A model generated the notes under the pieces. The model ran no database searches. It was not told where the DNA came from and saw only the letters and a list, made by a program, of their open reading frames with translations. Below are positions 51,113 through 61,739 of a stretch of DNA of 64,000 nt, piece by piece; positions within the stretch are counted from its first letter, which is position 1, and every line of letters starts with the position of its first letter. Both the position numbers and the translations under genes were made by a program. The DNA is from Hydractinia symbiolongicarpus (Eukaryota > Cnidaria > Hydrozoa > Anthoathecata > Hydractiniidae). The DNA lies in the NCBI RefSeq assembly GCF_029227915.1, contig NC_079887.1, positions 13,332,001 through 13,396,000 of the forward strand, in the 5' to 3' direction.

Positions 51113-51156
51113 ACGTCACAGTGGGAGAAATTGTAACAAAAATTACCACTGTGACG
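51113..51156. repeat. Right-end hairpin of the transposon
   Basis: CGTCACAGTGG at 51113-51123 and its exact complement at 51146-51156 form an 11-bp inverted repeat around a 22-nt spacer. The right-hand arm includes the transposon terminus and the ACG target duplication. It therefore places two CACAGTGG words 37 bases apart in opposite orientation at one end of the element. Confidence 0.85.
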
Positions 51157-51400
51157 CCCTTGTTTTTCATATTTTGTCTGAAGTTTTGTTGGGAGGATTT
51201 CATGCGATTTGACATTTGATATTTTGTGTTAGAAATTATGACTTATATACTTTCTTTTTATGCATTTTCAGATTATTTTTTTTAGTAAAAGGCATATTCA
51301 ATATACTGAAATATTTGCTGATGTCATCAAAATTCAAATGACAGAACTTTTCAATTGTTTTTCTGCCTAAGTGGATTTTTCCACGGGCCTAATCGACTAG

Positions 51401-54400
51401 TCTCTATAATAATACGCTAATTCCGTGTCTCTGTGACAGGCAAAGTTGATATCGCCATTTTCCTTTTGATGTTGCCGAAATTCTCTTTGAAGTAGCCGAT
51501 AAAATTATGTCTTCTTTGTCGTGAAAAGCTGCGAGTTTTATGTGGTTTGTTAAATGAAGTTCTAGCACAAAGTAACGGAAATTGTGTTTGCAAAAAAGAT
51601 GGCTGTTCTTTTTAAGCAATTTCTACTCTTTCCTTCAAAATAAATCTTTACAAAAGCATTTAAAAAGGGGCATGGTATATAAATAAAGTATAGAAAGGTT
51701 TCTGTAAGGTTTGTTTATGTTTTTTTTCAGTTTTGATGATATTATTGATGCGAGACATGTTTGTTAGCTAGCATCATAAAACCAACCACACCAACAACAA
51801 CCTAATAGCTAGCTAGCTCGGACTTTATAAATATGTAGCCATGTTCTTTATACCTAGCTAAGTCTCCAGTTTATATTCAACTGACCAGCTATTAGCTGCT
51901 GTAGCTAGCTTATGTTTGCTTCAGTTGTATGTTGCTTTTTACATGTAGCTAAGCTAGCTACCGTAGTGTTATCTTAGTGGTCTTTGCTAAGAATGTGACT
52001 GTAACTTATTTCATTTGACATTTTAAGCTTAAATTAACATGTCACAACAACTTTTAAAAAAGTATTACATAATATTTAAGAAGAGTTTAAGGACTGTTTT
52101 TAAGCAAATAATGTATTTTTCACATTTTGTGTATGCAAATAGTGTATTTTTCACATTTTGTGTAACTAAACTTATATACATCGGTTACATGGAATATGAC
52201 GAAACGATTTTTATTTAACATGTAGTAGTTCTTGTACCTTAAGTGTAGTGATTTTTGTTGTTCTAGATATTCTGACTAAAATGTTTTTGTTTATGACATT
52301 TTGTCTTATTAAGAAAAGTTTCAACTTTTTTGAGGGAGTACAACACCGAAAAAACTTGTGTTTTTTTTTATATTTCGTATAAATTCTTACCGGGCAGGAC
52401 AACATACCGAAATGACTGATCCCTCTCTATTTATAAATTTGATGCGTTCCAAATCGCAGTTTTTTGAAATTTTGAGTAATATTTAATGAGTACAAGATAC
52501 AAATACTGATTTTTGTTGAATCAGAGTTATTTCCTAGAACCATTCTTTTTTTACACTTTTGTGGAGAAAAAGTGTATGCAATATCATCAGAATAACTGAT
52601 TTTGTTGCAAACTGTTTTTCTTTTTCACATTTTGGATTGAAATATTGTTATAAAGGGCATATATCAATAGACATGTATATACCAAAATAATTAAATTCTG
52701 GAAACTTTGATTTTGTCGTTCACCTCTCATCTTTTATATTTTGATTAAACTTTTGAGGAAAATCATAGGAATTATTTAGAATATGTATTTTGTGTTGGAA
52801 ATTTAGTGCAAAAGTTGACGTAAAATGAACTGTTAAATTGATTGTTGTTGTTTTAACATGAATTATGACTCAAACTTTGTTTTTGCATTTCTAATTTGAC
52901 TAATTAGCCTAAAAAATTGGCCAATTGGTTTTACACTCTGTTCTTTTTTATATATATTTTATGTGAACATAGAAGTACACAAGTAAAGTTAGAAGCCACA
53001 AGAAGTTAATTCGAAAGTGAAGAGTGGAGCTAGAAGTAGTAAAGAAAAGTTAGAAGTAGAAAATGAAAGCTTGGGTTTAAAGTAGATTTGGATTCACAAA
53101 TAGTAAGAACTTTTTAGATATTTTTAGACGTTATGTTTTTATGTCGCTAGAGTTACGTGTCAGGCAGACTCGCATTTGCCAGGAAAAAGTCACTTAAGAG
53201 CTTCAAATTCTTTATATTTTACCGCGTTTTTTTTACACTTTTTTGCATAATTAATGTTATCAAAAAAATGTGCTAGCGAAACTTTTGGTTTGTTGAAGTT
53301 ACTGCAAATGTCATAATTTTTATATTGCTATTGTTTCTCTTTATATGTGTTTTACTAAGCATAAATAGCTAGCTGGCGTCTTCCCAGTTTAACTATATTT
53401 AACTGGGTATCTGTCTTATCTAATGTTACCTTCAAGCTCCATATCTAAACCTAGCTAGCTAACTGATGATTAATGTTGTTATTCCTCTTTTAGCTATTTA
53501 TATCCACCTTAGTAGTCAAACTTAGGGATCTTATTTGAGCACGAGTTATGATGTAACAAGCCACAAAATCTTTCAAAGACTTATTGAACTTTTACGGTAG
53601 TGTGAGGAAAAATTTTACTTTAAGAGGAATGATTTTGTAAAACTAAAGTGTGTGCGTTAATTGGAGTAAGTTTTATTGTTTTGTTGTTGATATCCTGTTA
53701 AACCTCTGTAAGCTCGCATGTAAATTACAAGGTTATATATTTTTACAAGGGTAGTGGTTGATATTTTTACAAAGTTTGTTGACATTTTTTGGGAAATTTA
53801 CCTGGGTTTTTTACATTTGTGGTTAAAATTTCTCAGCAGAGAATAGTATGGTTGCCGATTATATTGCTTGTATTGCAAACTGCTGTTTTTTAAATATTGT
53901 GTAAACTTTTGTGGAAAAAGACCACATGCAAAATACTGAAAGAACAAATTTTTGTACAATTAGACTGTGAGCTGAAATAAACTAGCTATAAACTTTTTTT
54001 AAGCTTTAAACTAACTGTAAGTAATGTAATTACGGGAATAAATATTTGGTGATGATAAAAAATTACTGAATGTTCAGACTGAAACTGTTTAACTTTTGTG
54101 AGGAAGGACCATATGCAAGTATATATACTAAAAATAATAATTTGATATTTTACACTTTCCAAGTTGTATTTTTGTATGCACTTAAATGACTGCTTTTTCT
54201 GAGTTGAATTTGATGGGTTTCATATCAATTTTGTGGAAGATTTTATGGGTGAAAACAATATAAAACATGCCAATTAAACTGATTTTTGTTCATATTTTGA
54301 TTTGCTCCTCATAAACCTTTGTGTTCTACATTTATTGTAAACTTTTGTGAGAAAGGACCATATATATATATACAATGTTTTCAAAATAATTATTTTTGTT

Positions 54401-55168
54401 GAATTGAAATTTACTCATAGCTCATTGCTTTTTCGACATTTCAGTTTAAAATGTTTGGTAAAGTCAGTACGCATCATGAGACAAAAAAATTGTTTTGTTA
54501 ACCGGTTAATTTTTACATTTTGTGCATATTTTTGCGGGAGAGGATGGTATGCAACCGAATAAATGATTTTTCAAAGTTTAACTTTTTGTTTTTTGGTGTT
54601 TTGGGTTTGTTTAAGTTTGGCTTTTTTATGTTGTTCAGGTTGTATTGTTGTATAAGCATTTAGGGAAAAGACAATGTTTAAAATGCATAAAGAACTTATT
54701 TCATAGATCTGTGCTTACTGTTGCAAGCCTTTCTTTTCAACATTTCAGATTAAAATATTGAAGGTTTTCAACATAATCACATAATAAGATGTATACATAT
54801 TTGAGATGTTTTATTTCTAACATTATTATTATTGTTGTCGTAACTGTCTGGGTTGTGACTGTCAATGTTGTAACTTTCTACTAACTAGATTTTACACCTT
54901 GCACGCCGTTGTTTTTCATATTTTGTCTGAAGTTTTGTTGGGAGGATTTCATGCGATTTCACATTTGATATTTTGTGTCAGATTTTAAGAACTTTTTTGT
55001 TAAATTATGACTTATATACTTTCTTTTTATGCATTTTCAGATTATTTTTTTTAGTAAAAGGCATATTCAATATACTGAAATATTTGCTGATGTCATCAAA
55101 ATTCAAATGACAGAACTTTTCAATTGTTTTTCTGCATAAGTGGATTTTTCCACGGGCCTATCTACTAG
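51401..55168 (+). mobile_element. Helitron-like unit 5 (long, mosaic)
   Basis: 3,768 bp. Positions 51401 to about 52810 follow units 1 and 4, about 52940 to 54060 follow the left part of unit 3, and about 54070 to 55168 return to the unit 1/4 pattern. It ends with the standard hairpin and CTAG at 55165. The mosaic structure points to recombination or template switching between units. No coding region is supported. Confidence 0.7.
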
Positions 55169-55736
55169 TCTCTTATAATAATACGGAGCTTCTGTCTGTG
55201 ACTTTTGCAAAGTGGATAAAATTTCTTTGATAAAGTCTATAAAACATCGCCTATAAATTTGTTCTGTAAATTAGCAAACTTTGACTTTAAAGCAATATTG
55301 ACGTCAAAGGAAAGTATATTAAGATTAGTGAAGCCATTGCATTGCACTTTTAAATTTAAGGCGTAATAACTTGGAAACGGGTGGAAATAACTGACGTCAT
55401 CTCCTGCGTGGGTAACTAGGGACTACCTGGGACCAATTTGGGTAAGTTTTCCAAGCCTGGGTCACCGAATCCGTTTCGGAATGGACGGGTTAATGACGTC
55501 ATAAAAAACCTTTAAACCCTAATATCTCTGCATCCGTTTGTCATAACTACACGATCCTATACATTTTCTTGATCAGCGTTTCAAGATCTATATGATAAAG
55601 GCAACAGGCATACACATTTCTGAGAAAAAAAAATTGTGTTCTGACAGGTCTCTACTGACATCATAAAATTTAAATGACGGTTGTTTTTCTCTGTTATCCT
55701 GCCTAAGTGGATTTTTCCACGGGCCTTATCGACTAG
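55169..55736 (+). mobile_element. Helitron-like unit 6 (short type)
   Basis: 568 bp, with the 5' end of the ACTTTTGCAAAG subfamily, TGACGTCA at 55392 and 55494, one CATTTTCTTGATCAGC block, and a perfect GTGGATTTTTCCAC hairpin plus CTAG at 55733. It is non-coding. Confidence 0.7.
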
Positions 55737-56657
55737 TCTATATAATAATACGCTAAGTGTGTCTGGCTGTGTGTCTGTGACAGGCAAAGTGGATGTCTTC
55801 ATTTTCCTTTGATATTGCCGAAAAATGCATCTCTAATATGTCAAATTTTCTGACGTTACGGCGCGACAAAAATAACACCACTTTAACGTCAATATCCTAG
55901 ATTAAATTAATGAAGCTAACGGCTTCATTAATTTAATCTAGGATATTGACGTTAAAGTGGTGTTATTTTTGTCGTGCACTTAAAACTTTGAGGCCAAATA
56001 ACTTGGAAACGAGGTGGTGACGTCAATGATTTTTCACTGCGTGGGTAACTAGGGACCACCTGGGACCAATTTGGGTAAGTTTCCCAAACCTTGGTCCCTG
56101 AATCCGTTTCGGAATGGACGGGTTGATGACGTCATCACAAAACCTTCAAATCCCAATATTTCTGCAACCGTTTGTCAAAAGTGCACGTTCCTATACATTT
56201 TCTTGATCAGCATTTCAAGATCTATATGATGAATGCAACAGGTGTACCAATTTGTGAAGAAATTTTTTTTGGAACTTTTGATAGGGACTTTGCTGACGTC
56301 AGCAAAATTTTAAAGCCCTTAAATCTCCTTAGGCGTTTGTCAAAAACATAGGATACTATACATTTTCTTAATCAGCGTTTCCAGATCTATACGATGAAGG
56401 CAACAGGTATACAAATTTCTAAAAAAAAGTTTTGGGGGTTTGACTGGTCATTGCTGACGTCAGCTAAATTTTAAAACCCTTATATCTCATTAACCGCTCA
56501 TCAAAAGCACATGATCATATACATTTTCTTGATCAGCAGTTTAAGCTCTACACAATAGAGGCAACGTGGAAACACAGTTCTAATTTTTTTTGTGGATGGG
56601 TTGGGTCAAAAATTTTATTCTGCCTTAGTGGATTTTTCCACGGGTTTTATCGACTAG
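55737..56657 (+). mobile_element. Helitron-like unit 7 (short type) with palindrome
   Basis: 921 bp, with the 5' end of the TGTGACAGGCAAAG subfamily. It contains the 53-bp palindrome at 55864-55974, TGACGTCA at 56018, 56127, 56294 and 56455, and three tandem units of about 165 bp, each with a CATTTTCTTGATCAGC-type block. It ends with a hairpin and CTAG at 56654. Confidence 0.7.
55864..55974. repeat. Perfect 53-bp inverted repeat, 5-nt loop
   Basis: Arms 55864-55916 and 55922-55974 are exactly complementary, and the loop is TAACG. The arm sequence includes a TAACGTCAATATCC word that occurs once in sister units, so this is an inverted duplication of unit sequence, not a conserved hairpin. Perfect arms imply a recent origin or gene conversion. 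Confidence 0.95.
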
Positions 56658-57165
56658 TCTCTATAATAATACGCCAGTTCCGTGTGTCTGTCTGTCACTT
56701 TTGCAAGGTTGATTATATTTTCCATAATTTTCTTCAATGAAGTCTATAAAATATCACCTATAAAATTGTTTTGTAATTTACCAAACTTTAACGTTAAACT
56801 AATATTAACGTCAAAGAACCTAGACCACCTAGAACCAATTTCGGTACGTTTCCCAAATCAAAAAACCTTCAAACGCTAATATCTCTGCAACCGTTTGTCA
56901 AAAGTACATGATCCTATACATTTTCTTGATCAGCTTTCCAAGATCTATCAGGAAGGCAACGGGTATACAAATTTCTTAAAAAAATTTTTTTTGTGTTTTG
57001 ACGGACTTTGTTGACATCAACCCAATTTTTTAAACCTTATATCTTCTTAGGCATTCGCCAAAAGCACACGATTCTACGGGTTGCTGACGTTATCAAATTC
57101 AAATGACGCCTCTTTTTATTTTTTATCCAGCCTTAGTGGATTTTTCCACGGGCTTTATCGACTAG
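56658..57165 (+). mobile_element. Helitron-like unit 8 (short type, array end)
   Basis: 508 bp. It starts TCTCTATAATAATACGCC and ends with GTGGATTTTTCCAC and CTAG at 57162-57165, followed by T in unique flank. This is the last unit of the array. It lacks the GTGGGTAACTAGGG block present in other short units, so it is internally deleted. Confidence 0.7.
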
Positions 57166-57824
57166 TAACCATTAAAAGATTAAACCGCGCAGACTTTTAT
57201 AATGCCTAAACTTGATAAGTTGCTTCAATTTTGCTTAGCAGAAAGTAGAGAAGTCCTACCAAAAGTTATCAGTGTCTAAAGAATTGTTTGATTCAATGTC
57301 TAATTTACCTAAACGCTTAAATTAAACAGTTATTGGGGACAAGTAGGTCTCTTTCATGAATTCGTAGAAACAATTATCTTAGACAACACGACAATCAATA
57401 AAAAATCCCGTAATACCTTTTTTTACAATTGCATTTAAAAAGTAATGTCCTGCTTCTATCCAATATTTTTTATATTAAAATTACTTTGGAACTCTGCTAA
57501 TTTTGGTACAGCTACTAATTTTGGTACAGCCGCTTATGCAGGAGTTGTTTGTAAAGAAAAGTAATTGTGTTACGAATCAAAAAACGATATGAAACTCTGC
57601 CAATATGTTTATGGTCATATCCACGCGTTGCCGATAGAGATCAAATTTTCGTACGGGGCAGGGTGAATGTCTACGCGAAGAGCAACCTATCATATATGGA
57701 AAACGCAAAGATTCTGTTTCGATGCAAAAAAGGAATAGAGTTTGCTCCGATGCTGAAACTGCATGGTGTTAACAAAATAATCAAAACAAAATGTAACATT
57801 AAAATGTAAACAAACATTTCTGAC

Positions 57825-58100
57825 TACCATCGGATTTGTGACGTGTCCAAATTATGTAAAATGATTCTTCTTGATGAAACAAAGTTGTGTTGGAAATTTC
57901 AAGCTCTTAGGATAATCCAACCAAGAGTTGTTATATCTTCTCCATTTTAAGGATTTTATTAAGATTTTTAGCGGTATTTTCGAGCAATAGCAAATATCAA
58001 AGCCACTGAAAAGTATAAAACCTAAAATGTGGCATGCTGGTGTCTAATAAATAAATATTGAAACACAATAAGTATCATAGCCATGCAACATAGCAATAAG
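57825..58100 (+). repeat. Dispersed repeat, copy 2 (pair with 10.1 kb)
   Basis: Collinear with 10060-10345. It is followed by a G-rich tract (58133-58157: GGGGGG-T-GGGGGG-A-GGGG-CTGC-GGG) that fits a G-quadruplex pattern and corresponds to the GGAGGAAGAGGAGG tract after the other copy. Confidence 0.55.
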
Positions 58101-58611
58101 GAGTTATTAAAAAAACGACAGGGAGAGGAAAAGGGGGGTGGGGGGAGGGGCTGCGGGCAGAATTCGCCCTTCCCGAACCGAATATGCCTAATCATACCTG
58201 TATTTAATCTGTACGCGGGAAAAAGTTAATATTTTACGAAATTAGTAAATGCAACATATGTATGTCTTGCGAATTTCCACAAATTTTACACCACTAGTTC
58301 TATATAATAATCAAATCTGTTATGTGAGCGTTGCGATTGTCGAAAACTTGACATGTTAAACAATGTCCAGAAAATAGACTAATAATTCAATTAAAATGTG
58401 ATCACATTGAAAATATGATTTGGTACCGAGACAAAGACGAACTTAGGGGCGGATTTAGACTTCGGCCAGTTTGGCATTTGTCTAGGGAAAATTTTTCCAT
58501 TCGAACATTATCTTGTCTTAAAGCCGCACATTGTTTAAATTGACCGCTCAAAGTCCCGATAACGAACACAATAGCAAAGGGAATATTTCAGATCATTAAA
58601 GTCTCTTTTGT

Positions 58612-58720
58612 CAACGTTGTGTCCAGGACATCTTGTATACTTTCTGACATCGGGACGGAGATGCAAACATGACCCTGGCGCAGACCTCTCGGTCCATCCG
58701 ATTGGGTTAAGCTAAAAACT
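58612..58720 (+). repeat. Diverged single end of the 74-bp-TIR element family
   Basis: This matches the terminus at 3219 and the complement of 5785 in order: CAACG/CAACC start, CCAGG-CATCTTGTATACTTTCTGAC, CGGGACGG-GAT-C-AACATG-CCCTGG, then a GGTCC-ATTGG block. No partner end was found, so it is a fragment or solo end. Confidence 0.65.
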
Positions 58721-59086
58721 TAAACAGACTGTTGAAACTTCGAAATTCGATACATGGCTATGTGATGTTTTATGGCTTTTACATAGATGTCTTTCCAAGA
58801 TTGTGCCGTATGCTTTTGATCGGGTGAAAAAGGCAACGATTCTCAACATTAGTTAAAGTAAAAATAGGCTACGTAAGTTCATCAGAAAATGGAATTACGT
58901 TATTTAGCAAATGTGAGTGTACACAATTTTAAAGTGAATGGATCTCGTTATGCTGACTAAATCTAGATAAATGCCGAAAAAAAATCAAACACGGTTTTGC
59001 CAAGTATTCAGCATGGCATAAGAATTCCAATCATAAAATCTAAATTGAAATACAATTCATCACTTCTCTATATCTTTTTTAAAGGA

Positions 59087-59196
59087 CTAGTCGTTAGGCC
59101 GTGGAAAAATCCACGAGTTCGCCCTTCGCAGCTAAGCTACCATTGTGCGTGATAGACAGACGGACGGTCAGACGTATACGGGCATTATAATATAGA
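59087..59196 (-). mobile_element. 110-bp Helitron-like mini-element
   Basis: On the minus strand it starts at 59196 with TCTATATTATAATGCCCG (preceded by A), runs through a TCTGTCTATCAC-type 5' segment, and ends with the CGTGGATTTTTCCACG hairpin, AACGACTAG and T. It consists of little more than the two ends of the family, so it is a deletion derivative inserted between A and T. Confidence 0.7.
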
Positions 59197-59199
59197 TTA

Positions 59200-61229
59200 T
59201 ACTTAAACCTTGGTTTTTATTTTATTTTTACACATGGTGATTTTGCACATTTTCTTTCTTTTGTTTCGCTTGTCCATGATTTTTACTTGTATTCCCTTGG
59301 GTATAACATTTTAATTAAATCAATTAATTATTTTATTGTAGATATTTTGTATAAAGGTTTGTAGCTTAGGATATTTTTATCACTTGAAAATGTAACACAG
59401 TTACAAAAAGCTTCGTGCTACTTTATAAATTTAAAAATAAAATTTTAACATGTGTTTTTAAAACTTTTCTTATTTATCATAATTAAACCTTGGTATTTTG
59501 TTACTTTTCCTAACTTTTATTTCGCTTTAATTTTTCGGAAAATATTTTATGCCGAAGTGTTGCAAGTAATGTTTCGTGTTCAGCGAATTTTTTTAGGGGG
59601 TAAAAAAAAGTTAAATTATTCTTATCAGATTTACGGGACTGGGACTGTGACCATGTACAAAGCACTTTTACATATATATTTTAGATAAGAAATTTAGGCT
59701 ATTTTTTGCCTAATTACGCCAATCTAAGATGCAAAAATACTAACATCCGCAATATTTTGACTAAAATACTGGAAAAAGGAATCCAAAAATTATATTGTGA
59801 TATTTCAGAGAAAAAAAATTAATAACTTTAAATTTTATTCGATACTTTTAACAAAAAACATTACAAAATTCACCTTTTTTATTGAAAATTTCAATCAAAA
59901 TCTCGATCCCTTCGAAAATAAAGAAAGGGTGGGTTGATCGCAGTTTACGACGTGAATATATACGGAAAGTGGTTTCTGCGAAGAAAAGATTGCAAGTTTC
60001 AGTGAAAAAAAAAAATACAACTTCTACACTTTTCACAACCTTCGGTGAGTGTTAGTTTTGTAAGTTTTTTATGTGTTGTGATCTGTTAGCCATTGAAGCC
60101 CTGAATTTATGTACCCTCATGTTATACAACAATACACTTTAATTACGCGACACACTCTACACTTTTCGATAACCAATTCAATAAAATATAATGCTTTGTA
60201 AAAAAGATCTGCGGGACACGTCTTTATCTCCAAAAAGCAAGAAGACGAAACTATCCATTCTGTCCATACCGCCTTGTATTTTTCCAGAGTAAAATCAACA
60301 TATGCTGCTTGATAATAAATTCGGCCACGAAACACAACATCTTTGCAAATAATCGTTTTCAACGTTGTGTTTTAAACTTCCAGTTGTATGTATAATGTTC
60401 TGTCGCGTCATCGCCTGATTTCTTACCCTTTTTGCGAGTTGTGTTGATCGGCTACGTATCTGTTATAGTTATAACTTTTACTACTTGGAATTTTCTTTAA
60501 CCTTCTTAAGCCTTTTTGCGATTCCACTTTTGATAAATTTAGTTCCTTGGTTTTCATCTTCTGAGACTAAATCGTCGGTTAAATATTCGCGCGTAGTTAA
60601 AGATTATCCTCTATTGGCTAAACGAAACGCTTTCATTCTTTTAAGCAAAATTTGCATACATTCTTAAAGCCTCCTTTTACCTCTTCCGCGCTAATTTCTT
60701 TCTTACCCAATTCGTGGAAAGCATCACCGACGCAATCGAACCCGTTTCGTACATAGCTTCTTTTACACTTTTAGCTTCGACTGTTGATTGGTTAGCTGTT
60801 CTTTCATGACTTCCATAGCTAATTTGATCGCCACATTAAGAAACTGCTCCTGCGCACATCTGATAGTTTCGTTGCTGATGTTTTAGATGTCGATTGGCGA
60901 TGAACATTTAGCGTAAGATACTGGAGCTCTAAACAAGGTATTTTAAAATCTAGTACCGCAGTTTATCAGAACACTACTTTTCTAATAACAAACAGGGTAT
61001 TAATTCAAATGTCTTTATACCAACTAGTCCCACCAGAACCACAAAGAAACTGGATTTCCGCCTTTCTGACAAACAAAAATGTGCTCCTTTTATTTTCGAA
61101 ATAGCCGAGTACATACAACTTTCCAAGCAACACAGCACTACGGTAATGCATTTAAACTTAATTTTATGAAGGGTTAGTCTTTTGTTTTAATAAAACTAGC
61201 GGGGGGACACAGGGTCAAAATGCGTGTAC
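59200..61229. other. No gene recognised
   Basis: AT-rich DNA with short Phe/Lys-rich ORFs of random character. The segment 60480-60900 has slightly more balanced composition but no ORF or splice pattern that I can defend. Confidence 0.35.
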
Positions 61230-61720
61230 GCTTTTTATAACAGTAGCTGTGTTACTCGGTGTTGAACACCACGTTAAGCGCCTAATAAAGCATTAAATCA
61301 ATTCGTAAACTGTGTCATAGATCCAGGTGGAGTGCTTTTCTACTAGTACACATTTTTAAAAATATAGACATTGCGTTGTTACCCCGTCATAACAAAAACA
61401 ATTAGTCGGATTTTGCAGAATAAGTTTCTGTAAACGTTAACAAATTTATCAGACTGAGCGCTTAGTACATGTAAACTGTGTCACACATGTATATAGGCGT
61501 ATAGCCTTTTCCCAAAAAACTTAACACAACTTCAATTTTAAGTAAAACAAAACACAAAACAGCTTGTTGTTAACACCAGGTTGAACTTTTATTAAACCTA
61601 AACCGTGTCACAAATGAGTAGTAGGCGTAATACTATTTTCCTAAAAACAAAATTATTACAACGGTTTAAATAAAAGCACAGGAAACAACCCATCATTACC
61701 CTATCCAGCTAAAAAAGTTT
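61230..61720 (-). repeat. Dispersed repeat, reversed copy of the 0.3-kb family
   Basis: Two to three internal units in reverse orientation, with GTGTCACACATGTATATAGG, GTTGTTAACACCAGG and CTGAGCGCTTAGTACATGTA. They match the 296-645 and 28590-28800 copies. The TAGCTAGC-rich repeat follows immediately, as it does at 28.8 kb. Confidence 0.55.
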
Positions 61721-61739
61721 ATTTCCCGGAATAAGTTTT

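Larger units (their letters stand above)
44265..51153. mobile_element. 6.9-kb DNA transposon with CAC termini, TIRs and 3-bp TSD
   Basis: The left end is CACGGCGGTAAT and the right end, on the minus strand, is CACAGTGGTAAT. The terminal 31 bases match at 24 positions. ACG flanks both sides (44262-44264 and 51154-51156), and sister units carry one ACG at the uninterrupted site (38177-38179 and near 54903-54905). It contains an intact plus-strand ORF (44503-45141) and, convergently, a damaged transposase-like gene (about 50014-46556, minus). CAC termini with a 3-bp duplication fit the CACTA/Chapaev (CMC) group, while the right heptamer also recalls Transib/RAG. The protein matches neither well enough for me to assign it. 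Confidence 0.85.
42041..51400 (+). mobile_element. Helitron-like unit 4, interrupted by a DNA transposon
   Basis: Without the 6,889-bp insertion and its 3-bp duplication the unit is 2,468 bp. The left part (42041-44264) closely matches unit 1. The right part (51157-51400) resumes at TTGTTTTTCATATTTTGTCT, exactly where unit 1 continues at 38183, and ends in the hairpin and CTAG at 51397. The near-identity to unit 1 suggests a recent duplication within the array. Confidence 0.75.
36117..57165 (+). mobile_element. Array of eight head-to-tail Helitron-like units
   Basis: Eight units abut with no spacer, at 36117, 38444, 39187, 42041, 51401, 55169, 55737 and 56658. Each starts with TC followed by a TATAATAATA word (TCTATATAATAATACGC or TCTCTTATAATAATACG). 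Each ends with GTGGA-loop-TCCAC, about 12 bases (GGGCCTTATCGA type) and CTAG. The base before the array is A and the base after it is T. TC start, 3' hairpin plus CTRR and A/T target are the classical Helitron hallmarks, and head-to-tail arrays are known for rolling-circle elements. No Rep or helicase domain is visible, so all units would be non-autonomous. Unit 4 holds a 6.9-kb DNA transposon. Confidence 0.75.

Noticed and set aside
44265-51153. Firm assignment of the 6.9-kb element to Transib/RAG
   Set aside because: The 3-bp duplication and the left end CACGGCG do not fit. I therefore report the resemblance only as a lead.
36117-57165. Interpretation of the array as a satellite or segmental duplication of a host gene
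   Set aside because: Units differ in type and length, each has the same defined TC and hairpin-CTAG ends, and no host gene is present. A transposon array fits better.
58160-58173. CAGAATTCGCCCTT, identical to a common TA-cloning vector flank
   Set aside because: Only 14 bases match as far as I can recall. The adjacent sequence continues as animal repeat DNA with no further vector sequence, so a chance match is likely.
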